The notes under the pieces were generated by a model. That model saw nothing but the letters and a program-made list of their open reading frames with translations. It did not search any database and had not been told where the DNA came from. The translations under genes and the position numbers were made by a program. A DNA stretch of 64,000 nucleotides from Colwellia sp. 1_MG-2023. GTDB lineage: Bacteria; Pseudomonadota; Gammaproteobacteria; Enterobacterales; Alteromonadaceae. Positions 1 to 8,830 of the stretch are shown here, piece by piece (position 1 is the stretch's first letter; every line of letters starts with the position of its first letter). The stretch lies in contig NZ_JAUOPE010000007.1 of NCBI RefSeq assembly GCF_030546755.1, positions 1 through 64,000 on the forward strand, in the 5' to 3' direction.

Positions 1-74
1 GAGCGGCTAACGAGACTCGAACTCGTGACATTCACGTTGGCAACGTGATGCTCTACCAGCTGAGCTACAGCCGC
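1..74 (-). tRNA. tRNA-Gly (anticodon GCC)
   Basis: Read on the minus strand the sequence folds as a tRNA. It has a seven-pair acceptor stem (GCGGCTG with TAGCCGC, one G-U), a D arm containing AGCTCAGCTGGTAGAGC, an anticodon stem CACG/CGTG with loop TTGCCAA, and a T arm with GTTCGAGTC. The anticodon GCC reads glycine GGC/GGU codons. The discriminator lies at position 2 and the CCA end appears to begin at position 1, so the 3' tip runs off the window. It lies just downstream of pgsA, as in Escherichia coli, where pgsA is followed by a glycine tRNA and further tRNAs; more tRNA genes may lie to the left. Confidence 0.95.
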
Positions 75-246
75 TTCATCTGTTGACTCCCTGTCAACTG
101 GTGGTGCATTCTACATTGAAATATTGACGAGTCAACCCTTTAATTTCAATTTAAATTCAATTTTTTTTCAACTGATTAAAAACCGACTAAAATGATGATT
201 TTTTAACACATATCTAGAAAGTTTTGCATGGTTTTTAACCAATGTT

Positions 247-828
247 CTAGTCTTTTAATTCTGGCCATGCTGCTTTGAAATAAATCACCATAGTCCAAAC
301 GGTTAAAATAGTCGCTATTGCATAAAAGAAATAAGCTGCGCCATTAATGAGTTCATGTGGAATATATAAAAAATTTAACAAAGCATCGTTTTCATTTGGT
401 TGCCAAATCAGCCCCATAATTCCTAACATTTGTGCTGCGGTTTTATATTTACCTAACGTTGATACGGCTACTATATCCCGCTTGCCTCTAGATGACATAA
501 ATTCTCTAAGTGCGCTGATAAATATTTCTCTAGAAATCATTATCATGGCGGCTACAGCTATATACCAATTTTGATAATCTTCTGCGATCATGATCAATGC
601 AGCGGCAACCATTAATTTATCGGCCACAGGATCAATAAAAGCACCAAAAGCAGACGATTGATTAAGTTTTCGAGCTAAGTAGCCATCAAGTGCATCACTA
701 ATAGCAGCAAACCAAAAGACAGCAAACGCACCAAAATAATGCCACTCAACCGGTAAATAGAAAACTATTATAAAAACTGGGATCAATAAAATTCTAAACA
801 AGGTTATTTGATTGGGGATAGTCCACAT
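247..828 (-). CDS. pgsA: CDP-diacylglycerol--glycerol-3-phosphate 3-phosphatidyltransferase
   Basis: This inner-membrane enzyme makes phosphatidylglycerol phosphate, the committed step to phosphatidylglycerol and cardiolipin. The 193-residue protein carries the full CDP-alcohol phosphatidyltransferase signature D-x2-DG-x2-AR-x8-G-x3-D-x3-D, with D45, D48, G49, A52, R53, G62, D66 and D70. Several hydrophobic membrane segments follow, including a C-terminal one near residues 165-185. Length matches the family (about 180-190). The gene follows uvrC by about 100 bases on the same strand, the conserved uvrY-uvrC-pgsA order. No intact terminator is evident between it and the tRNA. Confidence 0.96.
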   Translation of the reverse strand: MWTIPNQITLFRILLIPVFIIVFYLPVEWHYFGAFAVFWFAAISDALDGYLARKLNQSSAFGAFIDPVADKLMVAAALIMIAEDYQNWYIAVAAMIMISREIFISALREFMSSRGKRDIVAVSTLGKYKTAAQMLGIMGLIWQPNENDALLNFLYIPHELINGAAYFFYAIATILTVWTMVIYFKAAWPELKD

Positions 829-928
829 TTAATTTCACACTACTTAATTGAAGTATCACGATTATCACTAAACATTAAAGTTAAATAACGATATCGCCTT
901 TAAAGTTTTATTCTACACAGTTATTGCG

Positions 929-2767
929 TTAATTGTCATGTAATGCATCATAAATTATTGTTGCTAGAGCAACACTTATTCCCGGTACTTTAGCTAAATC
1001 AGTCACATCTGCTTGCAGCACTTCTTGTAAACCACCTAAATACTTCAATAGCATTTGTCTTTTTTTAACCCCTATCCCTGGAATAGACTCTAACGCTGAT
1101 TTTTTACTTACTTTTTGTCTTTTAGCACGATGCCCAGCTATAGCAAATCGATGTGATTCATCTCTGATGTGCTGTACTAAATGTAAAGCAGGAGAATTTC
1201 CTGGCAATGAAATTAATTGATGACTACCCGCTAATATTAACGTTTCTAAACCTGGTTTTCTTGACTCTCCTTTAGCAACCCCAACTAACAATGGCGTTTT
1301 TTCTAAATTTAGTTCATTAAAAAACTGTTCGGCTTTTGATAACTGCCCTTTCCCGCCATCAATAAAAACAATATCTGGCAATTTTTCAACATTCGTCACT
1401 TTTCCATAGCGCTTATTTAAAGCAAACGCCATAGCAGCATAATCATCGCCGGGTGTAATACCATGAACGTTATAACGACGATAATCGCTTTTTACCGGGC
1501 CTTCTTGGTTAAATACTACATTTGAAGCAATGGTTTGTTGTCCCATAGTATGGCTAATATCAAAACACTCAATCCGTTGTATACCGCCGTCTAAATCAAA
1601 AACTTCATTTAATGCGATAAACCTTGCTTGAACCGATTCTTTATGACTGTTTTTAGTAACAAGCGCATTTTGGGCATTGGTATTCGCTAGCTTTATATAA
1701 TTGGCTCGTTCTGTTCTAACATTAAACAATAATTTCACTTCATGTTCAGCTTGTGCTGTCAATAATTGTTGTATATCAAGGTTATTATCAATTTCAATTG
1801 GCGTAATAATTTCTTTAGGAATACGCCCTGCTTTGAGATCTTGACCAAAATAATGCTGACTAATAAATGCTTGAACGATATCTTTATCTTGTGTTTCAGC
1901 AGGGATGGTTGGGAAATAGCTTTTACTGCCCAAAACTTTATGATCTCGAATAAATAATAAATGAACACAGACTTGGTTTTTATCACGATAAATACCAATG
2001 ACGTCCATTTCAGCAGCAAAACCACTAACGTATTGCTGTTGTTGAACTTTTCGTAACGTAGTTATTTGATCACGATATTTTGCCGCTTTTTCAAAGGCTA
2101 ACTCAACACTCGCTTGTTCCATTTTTTCAACCAAGTGCTCAATAACTAAAGAACTTTTTCCTTTCAGAAATAATTTCGCTAAGTCAACTTGCTGCTGATA
2201 ATCCGGCTTTGAAATTTTATCCACGCATGGCGCAGAACAACGATTTAACTGATATTGTAAACAAGGACGGCTTCTCGCACGATAATAGCTGTCTTCACAT
2301 TGTCTGATGGGAAAAAGCTTTTGCATCAATCGTAAACTTTGCCACACGGCCCCTACGGTTGGATAAGGGCCAAAATAATCACCTTTGACTTTTTTTCCAC
2401 CACGGTGAAGGCCTAATTTGGGGTGTTTATGATCGGTAATCAATAAGTAGGGATAACTTTTATCATCTCTTAATAAGATATTATATTTCGGCTGATATTT
2501 CTTTATATAGTTGTTTTCGAGAATTAATGCTTCACCCTCAGTATGAGTAACAGTAACATCAATCGCGCAAATTTGTTTTACCAACGCCTTAGTTTTATTA
2601 CTACCGACATCTTTTCTAAAATAACTGGTCAATCTTTTTTTAAGGTCTTTCGCTTTACCTACATAAATTACCGTTTGATCTTTATCGTACATACGATAAA
2701 CACCTGCCTGTTGTGTAACAACAGACAGAAAAGCTTGATGATCAAATTCTGGAAGTGGGCTGTTCAA
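929..2767 (-). CDS. uvrC: UvrABC excision repair subunit C (excinuclease)
   Basis: UvrC makes the dual incisions on either side of a lesion in nucleotide excision repair. In the 612 residues one sees an N-terminal GIY-YIG nuclease (GVYRMYDKDQ then VIYVGKAKDL, residues about 18-42), a central UVR motif that contacts UvrB (around residue 205-240), the C-terminal RNase H-like endonuclease domain (FDISHTMG and FIDGGKGQL segments), and two helix-hairpin-helix motifs at the end (LESIPGIGVKK and LAKVPGISVA). The length equals that of the E. coli protein. It follows uvrY by 29 bases and is probably cotranscribed with it. Confidence 0.97.
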   Translation of the reverse strand: MNSPLPEFDHQAFLSVVTQQAGVYRMYDKDQTVIYVGKAKDLKKRLTSYFRKDVGSNKTKALVKQICAIDVTVTHTEGEALILENNYIKKYQPKYNILLRDDKSYPYLLITDHKHPKLGLHRGGKKVKGDYFGPYPTVGAVWQSLRLMQKLFPIRQCEDSYYRARSRPCLQYQLNRCSAPCVDKISKPDYQQQVDLAKLFLKGKSSLVIEHLVEKMEQASVELAFEKAAKYRDQITTLRKVQQQQYVSGFAAEMDVIGIYRDKNQVCVHLLFIRDHKVLGSKSYFPTIPAETQDKDIVQAFISQHYFGQDLKAGRIPKEIITPIEIDNNLDIQQLLTAQAEHEVKLLFNVRTERANYIKLANTNAQNALVTKNSHKESVQARFIALNEVFDLDGGIQRIECFDISHTMGQQTIASNVVFNQEGPVKSDYRRYNVHGITPGDDYAAMAFALNKRYGKVTNVEKLPDIVFIDGGKGQLSKAEQFFNELNLEKTPLLVGVAKGESRKPGLETLILAGSHQLISLPGNSPALHLVQHIRDESHRFAIAGHRAKRQKVSKKSALESIPGIGVKKRQMLLKYLGGLQEVLQADVTDLAKVPGISVALATIIYDALHDN

Positions 2768-2796
2768 GGGGGTAACTAATCGATAACGTTAACCGG

Positions 2797-3441
2797 TTAA
2801 AGCTTTTCAGTTTTTAACATACCGTGACGGATAGCTAAATGGGTTAATTCGACATCGTTACCAACATTGAGCTTCTCAAACATACGATATCGATAACTGT
2901 TGATAGTTTTTGTACTTAACATTAATTGTTCAGAAATATTAGGTACTTTTTCACCACGAGTTATCATCAACATGATTTGTAATTCACGTTCAGACAAGAT
3001 ATTGAATGGGTTTTCTTCCGCGGATTTAAATTGGTTTAATGCCATCTTTTGGGCAATTTCAGGTGTGATATAACGTTGACCACTATTAACGGCACGAATT
3101 GCATTAACCATTTCATCAGGTCCCGCACCTTTGGTTAAATAACCTGCAGCACCTATTTGCATGACTTTTGTTGGAATAGGATCTTCACAGTAAACCGTTA
3201 AGACAATAACTTTTACATCGGGAGCATAACGAATAATCTTTTTAGTCGCTTCTAAACCACCAATGCCAGGCATGTTCATATCCATTAACACAACATCAGG
3301 CTCAGTTTTACGACAGAACTGAACAGCTTCTTCACCTGTTTGAGTTTCCCCTATAACCTTAAGTCCTTTCACTTCATCGAGTATTTTTCTAATACCAGTA
3401 CGAACTAACTCATGATCATCAACTAGTAACACATTAATCAA
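2797..3441 (-). CDS. uvrY: UvrY/GacA-type response regulator
   Basis: Transcription factor of the BarA/UvrY (GacS/GacA) two-component family, which in gammaproteobacteria activates Csr/Rsm small RNAs. The receiver domain has the acidic pair in VDDHE (D8, D9), the phospho-acceptor D54 in VLMDMNMPG and a conserved lysine in the C-terminal part of the domain. A LuxR-type helix-turn-helix follows at residues about 148-205 (LSERELQIM, then KTINSYRYRMFEKL). At 214 residues it matches UvrY (218). Its position directly upstream of uvrC is the classic arrangement and supports the name. The cognate sensor kinase is not in this window. Confidence 0.93.
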   Translation of the reverse strand: MINVLLVDDHELVRTGIRKILDEVKGLKVIGETQTGEEAVQFCRKTEPDVVLMDMNMPGIGGLEATKKIIRYAPDVKVIVLTVYCEDPIPTKVMQIGAAGYLTKGAGPDEMVNAIRAVNSGQRYITPEIAQKMALNQFKSAEENPFNILSERELQIMLMITRGEKVPNISEQLMLSTKTINSYRYRMFEKLNVGNDVELTHLAIRHGMLKTEKL

Positions 3442-3581
3442 CGGAGAATCACCTTATTATTTTTGTCTAATGGTTTAAAGACTATCGCTTAGACAATGAG
3501 TATAGCGATTAATCTTTTAAAAAAATATGTCTTATTTTATTAATATTACTCTGCTAAATGTAAATATATATTACAAAGCAT

Positions 3582-3854
3582 TTAAAGTTTATTTTTTGTT
3601 AGCCAACTATTTAACAATCCGACTTGTCCATTTTTGTATGCTGCGTATGTGAGCCTAACTGCATTACTTAAAATGACACTGTCATTCCAACCGGTTTGCT
3701 CTGATATTAAACGATAGCACTCTTTTGCTTCTGGCGATAAGTATCCTCTCATTTCTTGCTTTCCACGGTCTTTTTGCCTTTCTCGATATCGTTTTTGTTT
3801 TTCAGCATTGGTTAATGCCTTTTTTTTCTCTACTTTCATATTGTTATCATTCAT
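3582..3854 (-). CDS. Small basic protein, predicted ribbon-helix-helix-like DNA binder
   Basis: This 90-residue protein is not a family I can name with certainty. The N-terminal third is strongly basic with the pattern NAEKQKRYRERQKDRG, common at the front of small ribbon-helix-helix proteins. Then come a short predicted strand (EMRGYLS) and two helices (EAKECYRLISEQTG and DSVILSNAVRLTYAAYKNG), the layout expected of an RHH dimerisation unit. An in-frame Met at codon 6 (3839) is an alternative start. It is divergent from fabA with about 155 bases between, so it could bind there, but nothing in the sequence proves that. Confidence 0.7.
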   Translation of the reverse strand: MNDNNMKVEKKKALTNAEKQKRYRERQKDRGKQEMRGYLSPEAKECYRLISEQTGWNDSVILSNAVRLTYAAYKNGQVGLLNSWLTKNKL

Positions 3855-3945
3855 GTAAACAATTACTAAACAAGTTATGCGTTACCATATTTTACGTGAA
3901 TTATGATATATGACAAATAATTTTATAAAAAAGTACTGTTCGGAG

Positions 3946-3974
3946 TTGTTTAGTGTACAAGTGTTCGCTAAAGT
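3946..3974 (+). promoter_or_regulatory. fabA promoter with FabR-like operator in the spacer
   Basis: A sigma70-like promoter can be read as TTGTTT (3946-3951), a 17-base spacer and TAAAGT (3969-3974), about 36 bases before the fabA start. Positions 3952-3969 (AGTGTACAAGTGTTCGCT) form an imperfect palindrome, AGYGWACA-N2-TGTWCRCT. This resembles the FabR operator known upstream of fabA and fabB in enteric bacteria. The palindrome fills the spacer, where a repressor would block RNA polymerase. Assignment to FabR is by motif resemblance; no fabR gene is in the window. Confidence 0.6.
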
Positions 3975-4009
3975 AGCGCCTTTAAAAATCAAAGAGTAAA
4001 ATCGTTACC

Positions 4010-4525
4010 ATGACACAAAAAAATTCGTTTTCAAAAGAAGATCTGATCTTAGCCGGTACCACTGACTTTTTCGGTGAAGGCAACAGTAAATTACCTTCTG
4101 ACAATATGTTAATGATGGATAGAATCAACCTCATTACAGAAGAAGGCGGTTTATTTGATAAGGGTGAAATTATCGCTGAATTAGATATCACACCAGATCT
4201 TTGGTTTTTCGATTGCCACTTCAAAGGTGATCCTGTAATGCCAGGTTGCTTAGGTTTAGATGCAATGTGGCAACTTGTTGGTTTTTACCTAGCTTGGGCT
4301 GGTGGACCTGGTCGAGGTCGTGCTTTAGGTGTAGGTGAAGTTAAGTTTACTGGTCAAGTATTACCTACGGCGAAAAAAGTCACGTATAAAATTGATTTAA
4401 AGCGTGTTATTAAACGTAAATTGTTTATGGGCATAGCAGACGGTACAGTAAGTGTTGACGGTAAAGAAATTTACGTTGCTAAAGACTTAAAAGTGGGATT
4501 ATTTGCTGACACTTCAGCTTTTTAA
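4010..4525 (+). CDS. fabA: 3-hydroxydecanoyl-ACP dehydratase/isomerase
   Basis: FabA dehydrates 3-hydroxydecanoyl-ACP and isomerises trans-2-decenoyl-ACP to the cis-3 form, the branch point of anaerobic unsaturated fatty acid synthesis in the cytoplasm. The 171-residue hot-dog protein has the catalytic pair at the expected places: H70 in [10 protein letters not shown] and D84 in [10 protein letters not shown], the same numbering as E. coli FabA. Its length is also that of E. coli. It is a single-gene unit with its own promoter and a strong terminator downstream. An A- and T-rich region with no strong Shine-Dalgarno precedes the ATG. Confidence 0.97.
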   Translation: MTQKNSFSKEDLILAGTTDFFGEGNSKLPSDNMLMMDRINLITEEGGLFDKGEIIAELDITPDLWFFDCHFKGDPVMPGCLGLDAMWQLVGFYLAWAGGPGRGRALGVGEVKFTGQVLPTAKKVTYKIDLKRVIKRKLFMGIADGTVSVDGKEIYVAKDLKVGLFADTSAF

Positions 4526-4560
4526 AACCTGCGGTTAATATAGCTTTATCTTAAATATTA

Positions 4561-4598
4561 AAAAACGCCAATAACATACGTTATTAGCGTTTTTTTTT
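4561..4598 (+). terminator. Rho-independent terminator after fabA
   Basis: The arms AACGCCAATAAC and GTTATTAGCGTT form a 12-base stem with one C-A mismatch and a four-base loop. A run of nine T follows at 4590-4598. It lies 36 bases after the fabA stop. An A run on the 5' side would allow some termination in the other direction as well. Confidence 0.88.
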
Positions 4599-4602
4599 AG
4601 CG

Positions 4603-4632
4603 AAAAAGCATTATTAACCAAGTAATAATGCT
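4603..4632 (-). terminator. Rho-independent terminator after eda
   Basis: On the minus strand a perfect 10-base stem (AGCATTATTA with TAATAATGCT, 4607-4616 and 4623-4632) with a six-base loop is followed by a run of T (complement of 4603-4607). It lies 11 bases after the eda stop and closes the zwf-pgl-edd-glk-eda operon. Confidence 0.85.
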
Positions 4633-4642
4633 CCCCCTCTTT

Positions 4643-5293
4643 TTAGCCTTTTACATGCGCTAATGCTTGTTTCGCTAATTCCGTGATTTGCTTCCAATTC
4701 TTTTGTGCGATAATTTCATCAGACACTAACCAAGAGCCACCACAACACGCCACATTAGGTAAGGCTAAGTAATTATTAATATTGTTGATATTAATACCGC
4801 CAGTTGGGCAAAAACGAATATCGGCAAATGGACCACCAATTGATTTAATCGCATTTACACCGCCAGAAGCTTCTGCAGGGAAAAATTTAAAATGATCGTA
4901 TCCATAATCAATACCGTCCATTAATTCAGAAATTGAAGAAATCCCTGGAATTAACGCGATATCACCTTCGTTACCCGCTTGTAATAAATCTTTTGTTAAC
5001 CCTGGACTAATCGCAAATTTTGCGCCTGCATCTGCAGAACGTTGTAATAACTCACGATTAGTTACAGTTCCAGAGCCAACAACGGCTTCAGGTAATGCTT
5101 TGGCAATGGTGCTAATAACATCTAAAGCCGCCGGCGTTCTTAAAGTAACTTCAAGTACTTTAATGTCTGCTTCAAGAAGTGCTTCAGCTATCGGTAAAGC
5201 ATCCTCGACATCTTTGATAACTAATACAGGAACAATAGGTCCCATGGCGAAAAGATCTTTTGGCGCTACTTGCCATTTTTGTGGTGAGGTCAT
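4643..5293 (-). CDS. eda: KDPG aldolase (2-dehydro-3-deoxyphosphogluconate aldolase)
   Basis: Eda splits KDPG into pyruvate and glyceraldehyde 3-phosphate, the last step of the Entner-Doudoroff pathway; the family may also act as 4-hydroxy-2-oxoglutarate aldolase. The 216-residue class I aldolase shows the catalytic E48 and R52 in KVLEVTLRT, the phosphate loop GSGTVTN, and the Schiff-base K136 in HFKFFPAE, followed by PTGGI near residue 164. These correspond to E45, R49 and K133 of the E. coli enzyme. It is the last gene of the operon, 9 bases after glk, with a terminator close behind. Confidence 0.96.
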   Translation of the reverse strand: MTSPQKWQVAPKDLFAMGPIVPVLVIKDVEDALPIAEALLEADIKVLEVTLRTPAALDVISTIAKALPEAVVGSGTVTNRELLQRSADAGAKFAISPGLTKDLLQAGNEGDIALIPGISSISELMDGIDYGYDHFKFFPAEASGGVNAIKSIGGPFADIRFCPTGGININNINNYLALPNVACCGGSWLVSDEIIAQKNWKQITELAKQALAHVKG

Positions 5294-5302
5294 AATTCCT
5301 AT

Positions 5303-6277
5303 TTATCCTTTGTTTTGAAGGTTGTGTTGTCGAAGGTATGCCGAAGCGCCCAAAATACCGGGCTGTGATTCCGTGATCACAAATGTCGGGATCGTTTGGT
5401 TAAACGTGATCCGACCTTTACTCTCGAAACGGCTTCTAAATTCACTTTGTTTTAAATAATCAATAAATCGTGGCACGATACCACCAGCAATATACACACC
5501 GCCGAAACTGGCTAATGTTAACGATAAATTACCAGCAAAACTGCCTAATATTTTACAAAACTGTGCTAATGATTTTTCACACAATTTACAGGTATTCGAT
5601 AATGCTTTAGCTGAAATGTCTTTGGCAGACAATTGTGGCTGACCAGCTTGTTCGATATGGTTCAATGCTTGATAAATTTGTTCTAAACCTAAACCAGATA
5701 ATAGTTGCTCATAAGAAACATGCTGATATTGGTTTAGTAAAAAATCGAGTATTTGAATTTCTGTTTGATCAATTGGGGCAAAATCAACATGTCCACCTTC
5801 GCCACCAAGCGCTTGCCATTGTCCTTGCGCTAAAGGTACAACATTTGCCACCCCTAGCCCTGTACCCGGACCACATATAGAGATAGGCTTACCGCTAACC
5901 ACTTCGCCGCCGCCAATTTGTACTTTTTGATCATTGCTAAGATAAGGAACAGCGTGAGCAATTGCCGTATAATCATTGATCAACAATAATGTGTTCAGGG
6001 ATAATTCTTCTTTCAAAGCTTTTTGAGAAAATTCCCATGGCAAATTAGTCATAGAGATTAAATCATTTTCAACAGGACACGCGATAGCTAAACATGCATT
6101 GATCGTTTTACCTGTTAAGTTTGCTTCATTGATATAAGTATGAATTACCGCAGACAAACTTGGATAATTGCCACATTGATATACTTTTAAATCGGTTACT
6201 GGCGAATCTTGCTCAAAAGTGCCTAACCGGATATTAGTACCACCAATATCCGCCACTAAGTTTATAATTTGACTCAT
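5303..6277 (-). CDS. glk: Glucokinase
   Basis: ATP-dependent phosphorylation of free glucose to glucose 6-phosphate, feeding Zwf in the same operon. The 324-residue protein has the ATP-binding start ADIGGTNIRLG (residues 9-19), the catalytic Asp D102 in LLINDYTAIA, the GPGTGLGVANV loop and a GGEGGHVDF sugar-contact segment. This is the proteobacterial Glk (PF02685) pattern rather than the ROK CxCGxxGC type, since the ROK zinc motif is absent. It sits between edd and eda, 18 bases from edd, so glucose activation is transcribed with the rest of the pathway. Confidence 0.95.
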   Translation of the reverse strand: MSQIINLVADIGGTNIRLGTFEQDSPVTDLKVYQCGNYPSLSAVIHTYINEANLTGKTINACLAIACPVENDLISMTNLPWEFSQKALKEELSLNTLLLINDYTAIAHAVPYLSNDQKVQIGGGEVVSGKPISICGPGTGLGVANVVPLAQGQWQALGGEGGHVDFAPIDQTEIQILDFLLNQYQHVSYEQLLSGLGLEQIYQALNHIEQAGQPQLSAKDISAKALSNTCKLCEKSLAQFCKILGSFAGNLSLTLASFGGVYIAGGIVPRFIDYLKQSEFRSRFESKGRITFNQTIPTFVITESQPGILGASAYLRQHNLQNKG

Positions 6278-6295
6278 TATTAATGCCCGAAAAGG

Positions 6296-8137
6296 TTATT
6301 CATCATCAAAAAGAGAACAAGCACCTGTTTCAGCGGTACTTAAATTACGACGCATAGCACCAAACAACTCACGCCCCATACCTAAATGGTGGTTATTTTT
6401 TTGGAACTGTGCACATTGACGTTGATTTAATTCTGCTTCTTCAACTAATAAGTTTAACTCACCTGTTTTACAGTTAAGTTCAATCATATCGCCAGTATTA
6501 ATTTTAGCAATAATGCCGCCATCTAAAGCTTCTGGACAAAGATGTATAGCAGCCGGTACACGACCTGATGCCCCAGACATTCGACCATCTGTCACTAAGG
6601 CAACTTTATGTCCGTTACCTTGTAAAACACCTAATGGCGGAGTTAATTTATGCAATTCTGGCATGCCACGAGCTTTAGGTCCTTGAAAGCGCACAACAGC
6701 AATAAAGTCTTTGTTTAGTTCACCCGCTTTAAACGCCACATCAATTTCATGTTGATCTTCAAAAACAATCGCTGGTGCTTTGATAACTACATCATCAATA
6801 GGCATAGAAGATGTTTTAATCACAGACGTACCAATATTCCCTTTAAGCGTTAATAAACCACCATGTTTACTGAAAGGTTTTTCAAAGGTTGCAATTACTT
6901 CTGGATCACCTGAAACTTTAGGAATATCAACCCACACTAACTTACCATCTTCTATTGTTGGCTTTTGGGTATATCGGCTAAGCCCCTTTCCACAAATAGT
7001 TTCAACACCTTCGTGAATTAAACCTGCATCAATTAATTCTTTAAAGAGTAATGCCATGCCACCTGCTTCTTGGAAGTGGTTTACATCAGCATGACCATTA
7101 GGATAAATGCGTGTTAATAATGGCACTACTTCAGATAGGTCATGGAAGTCGTGGAAATTAATGATGATACCTGCCGCTTTGGCAAATGCGATAATATGCA
7201 TGATCAAATTTGTTGATCCGCCAGTCGCTAACAAAGCAACAATGGCATTAACAATTGAACGTTCATCAACCATTTTACCAATCGGCATATAGTTACCAGA
7301 TTGTTGTGTAATACGGGTTACTTGACGTGCAGCGGCTTTAGTTAACTCTTTTCGCAACACTGTATTAGGTTGAACAAAAGAAGCTCCAGGTAAATGCAAG
7401 CCCATAAATTCAACTACAAGTTGATTTGAATTAGCCGTACCAAAGAAAGTACAAGTGCCAGGTGCATGATATGAAGCTGATTCGGCTTCTAATAATTTAT
7501 CTTTACCAATTTCACCTTTTGCGTATTGTTGACGAACACGCGCTTTTTCTTTATTTGGAATACCAGATGGCATTGGCCCTGCTGGTACAAAAACTGTTGG
7601 TAAATGACCAAAAGACATACTAGCAATTAATAAGCCTGGTACTATTTTGTCACAAATACCAAGCATTAATGCACCGTCAAACATGTTATGAGATAACGCT
7701 ACAGCAGTAGACATTGCAATAACATCGCGGCTCATTAAGCTAAGGTCCATACCATCTTGACCTTGAGTAACACCGTCACACATCGCAGGTACACCACCAG
7801 CAAATTGGGCAATACCACCGGTTTCTTTTACGGCTTCTTTGATGATTACAGGGTATGTTTCATAAGGCTGATGAGCAGAAAGCATTTCATTATAAGCAGA
7901 AACAATCGCAATATCAGAGTGGTTAACGCCACGTAAAATTGCTTTTTCATCTTTGCCACAAGCGGCAAAGCCATGAGCCAAGTTACCACATGCTAAATTA
8001 GCACGATGCACGGTTTCTGATTTTGCAGCCTCTATCCGACTTAAATATGCAGACCGGGTCGGTTTACTACGTTCAATAATACGATTAGTTATATCGACTA
8101 TTTCTTTTTTCACTGGTACTACTGTTGAATTACTCAT
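6296..8137 (-). CDS. edd: 6-Phosphogluconate dehydratase
   Basis: Edd converts 6-phosphogluconate to KDPG and carries an oxygen-sensitive iron-sulfur cluster. At 613 residues it has full length for the IlvD/Edd family. C120, C162 (in LGICDKIVPG) and C229 (in APGTCTFFG) fall at the family's cluster positions; the last two match C158 and C225 of E. coli Edd with a constant offset of four. Conserved segments GGSTNLIMH and TDGRMSGASG, which contact substrate and metal, are present. It starts 3 bases after the pgl stop, which indicates tight coupling within the operon. Confidence 0.97.
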   Translation of the reverse strand: MSNSTVVPVKKEIVDITNRIIERSKPTRSAYLSRIEAAKSETVHRANLACGNLAHGFAACGKDEKAILRGVNHSDIAIVSAYNEMLSAHQPYETYPVIIKEAVKETGGIAQFAGGVPAMCDGVTQGQDGMDLSLMSRDVIAMSTAVALSHNMFDGALMLGICDKIVPGLLIASMSFGHLPTVFVPAGPMPSGIPNKEKARVRQQYAKGEIGKDKLLEAESASYHAPGTCTFFGTANSNQLVVEFMGLHLPGASFVQPNTVLRKELTKAAARQVTRITQQSGNYMPIGKMVDERSIVNAIVALLATGGSTNLIMHIIAFAKAAGIIINFHDFHDLSEVVPLLTRIYPNGHADVNHFQEAGGMALLFKELIDAGLIHEGVETICGKGLSRYTQKPTIEDGKLVWVDIPKVSGDPEVIATFEKPFSKHGGLLTLKGNIGTSVIKTSSMPIDDVVIKAPAIVFEDQHEIDVAFKAGELNKDFIAVVRFQGPKARGMPELHKLTPPLGVLQGNGHKVALVTDGRMSGASGRVPAAIHLCPEALDGGIIAKINTGDMIELNCKTGELNLLVEEAELNQRQCAQFQKNNHHLGMGRELFGAMRRNLSTAETGACSLFDDE

Positions 8138-8140
8138 AAT

Positions 8141-8830
8141 TTACTCCGCCCAATACACATTGGTATTAATTTCAGGGTCTTGTAAAAATGCCCTTATTGG
8201 CATTTGTTTAATATCAGATTCTGCTAATGCACTATTAAGTACTGCTTTTTTATTTGCACTACTAATATGAAGAAAGACATTTTCACTGGATTTTAGTGCA
8301 GAAAAACTGAAAGAAATTCTGTCATGTGGTGCCGTTTTAGGGACTACTTTTAACAAAGGAGACTGTGTAGCAAAACATTCATCAATTTCATCACTACAAG
8401 GGAATAAAGACGCTGTATGACCATCTTCCCCCATGCCTAAAATCAGAATATCTAAAGGTAACAATGCAGAATTAGCCGCTATATTAAGATCAGCTAAAGT
8501 TTCTTCACAAAGTTCATCACCTTGTTTTAAATGAAAAAACTTGGCATTCACAGCATTGTTTTGTAATAAATTCTCATGAACTAAGCGAGTATTACTGGCA
8601 TCACCCTCTATACTTACCCAACGTTCGTCCGCTAAAGTAATCGTAATATCTTGCCATGGTAGATCTTTTTTAGATAAGGCAGTAAAAAAGCCTTTCGGTG
8701 TTGAACCACCAGAAACAGCAATACTTGCTTTACCTTTTTTGGCAACGGCTTTCGTTAACAACTCAGCGACGGTATCAGCAAGCTTTATATCGAGTGCTGC
8801 CCGTGATTCAAATTCATTTAATTGATACAT
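8141..8830 (-). CDS. pgl: 6-Phosphogluconolactonase (DevB/SOL type)
   Basis: Hydrolyses 6-phosphogluconolactone between Zwf and Edd. The protein resembles the NagB-like DevB family: VSGGSTPKGFF near the N-terminus, DITITLADERWV in the middle and LGMGEDGHTASLFP near residue 135. I chose the ATG at 8830, which overlaps the zwf stop as TAATG and has GGTGG just upstream. An upstream GTG at 8842 would add four residues but has no ribosome-binding site of its own and gives a larger overlap. With this start the protein has 229 residues, usual for the family. Confidence 0.93.
   Translation of the reverse strand: MYQLNEFESRAALDIKLADTVAELLTKAVAKKGKASIAVSGGSTPKGFFTALSKKDLPWQDITITLADERWVSIEGDASNTRLVHENLLQNNAVNAKFFHLKQGDELCEETLADLNIAANSALLPLDILILGMGEDGHTASLFPCSDEIDECFATQSPLLKVVPKTAPHDRISFSFSALKSSENVFLHISSANKKAVLNSALAESDIKQMPIRAFLQDPEINTNVYWAE

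Noticed and set aside
1759-2025. ORF of 88 codons within uvrC on the same strand in another frame.
   Set aside because: It lies completely within uvrC, and uvrC is intact with all domains. Frame shadow.
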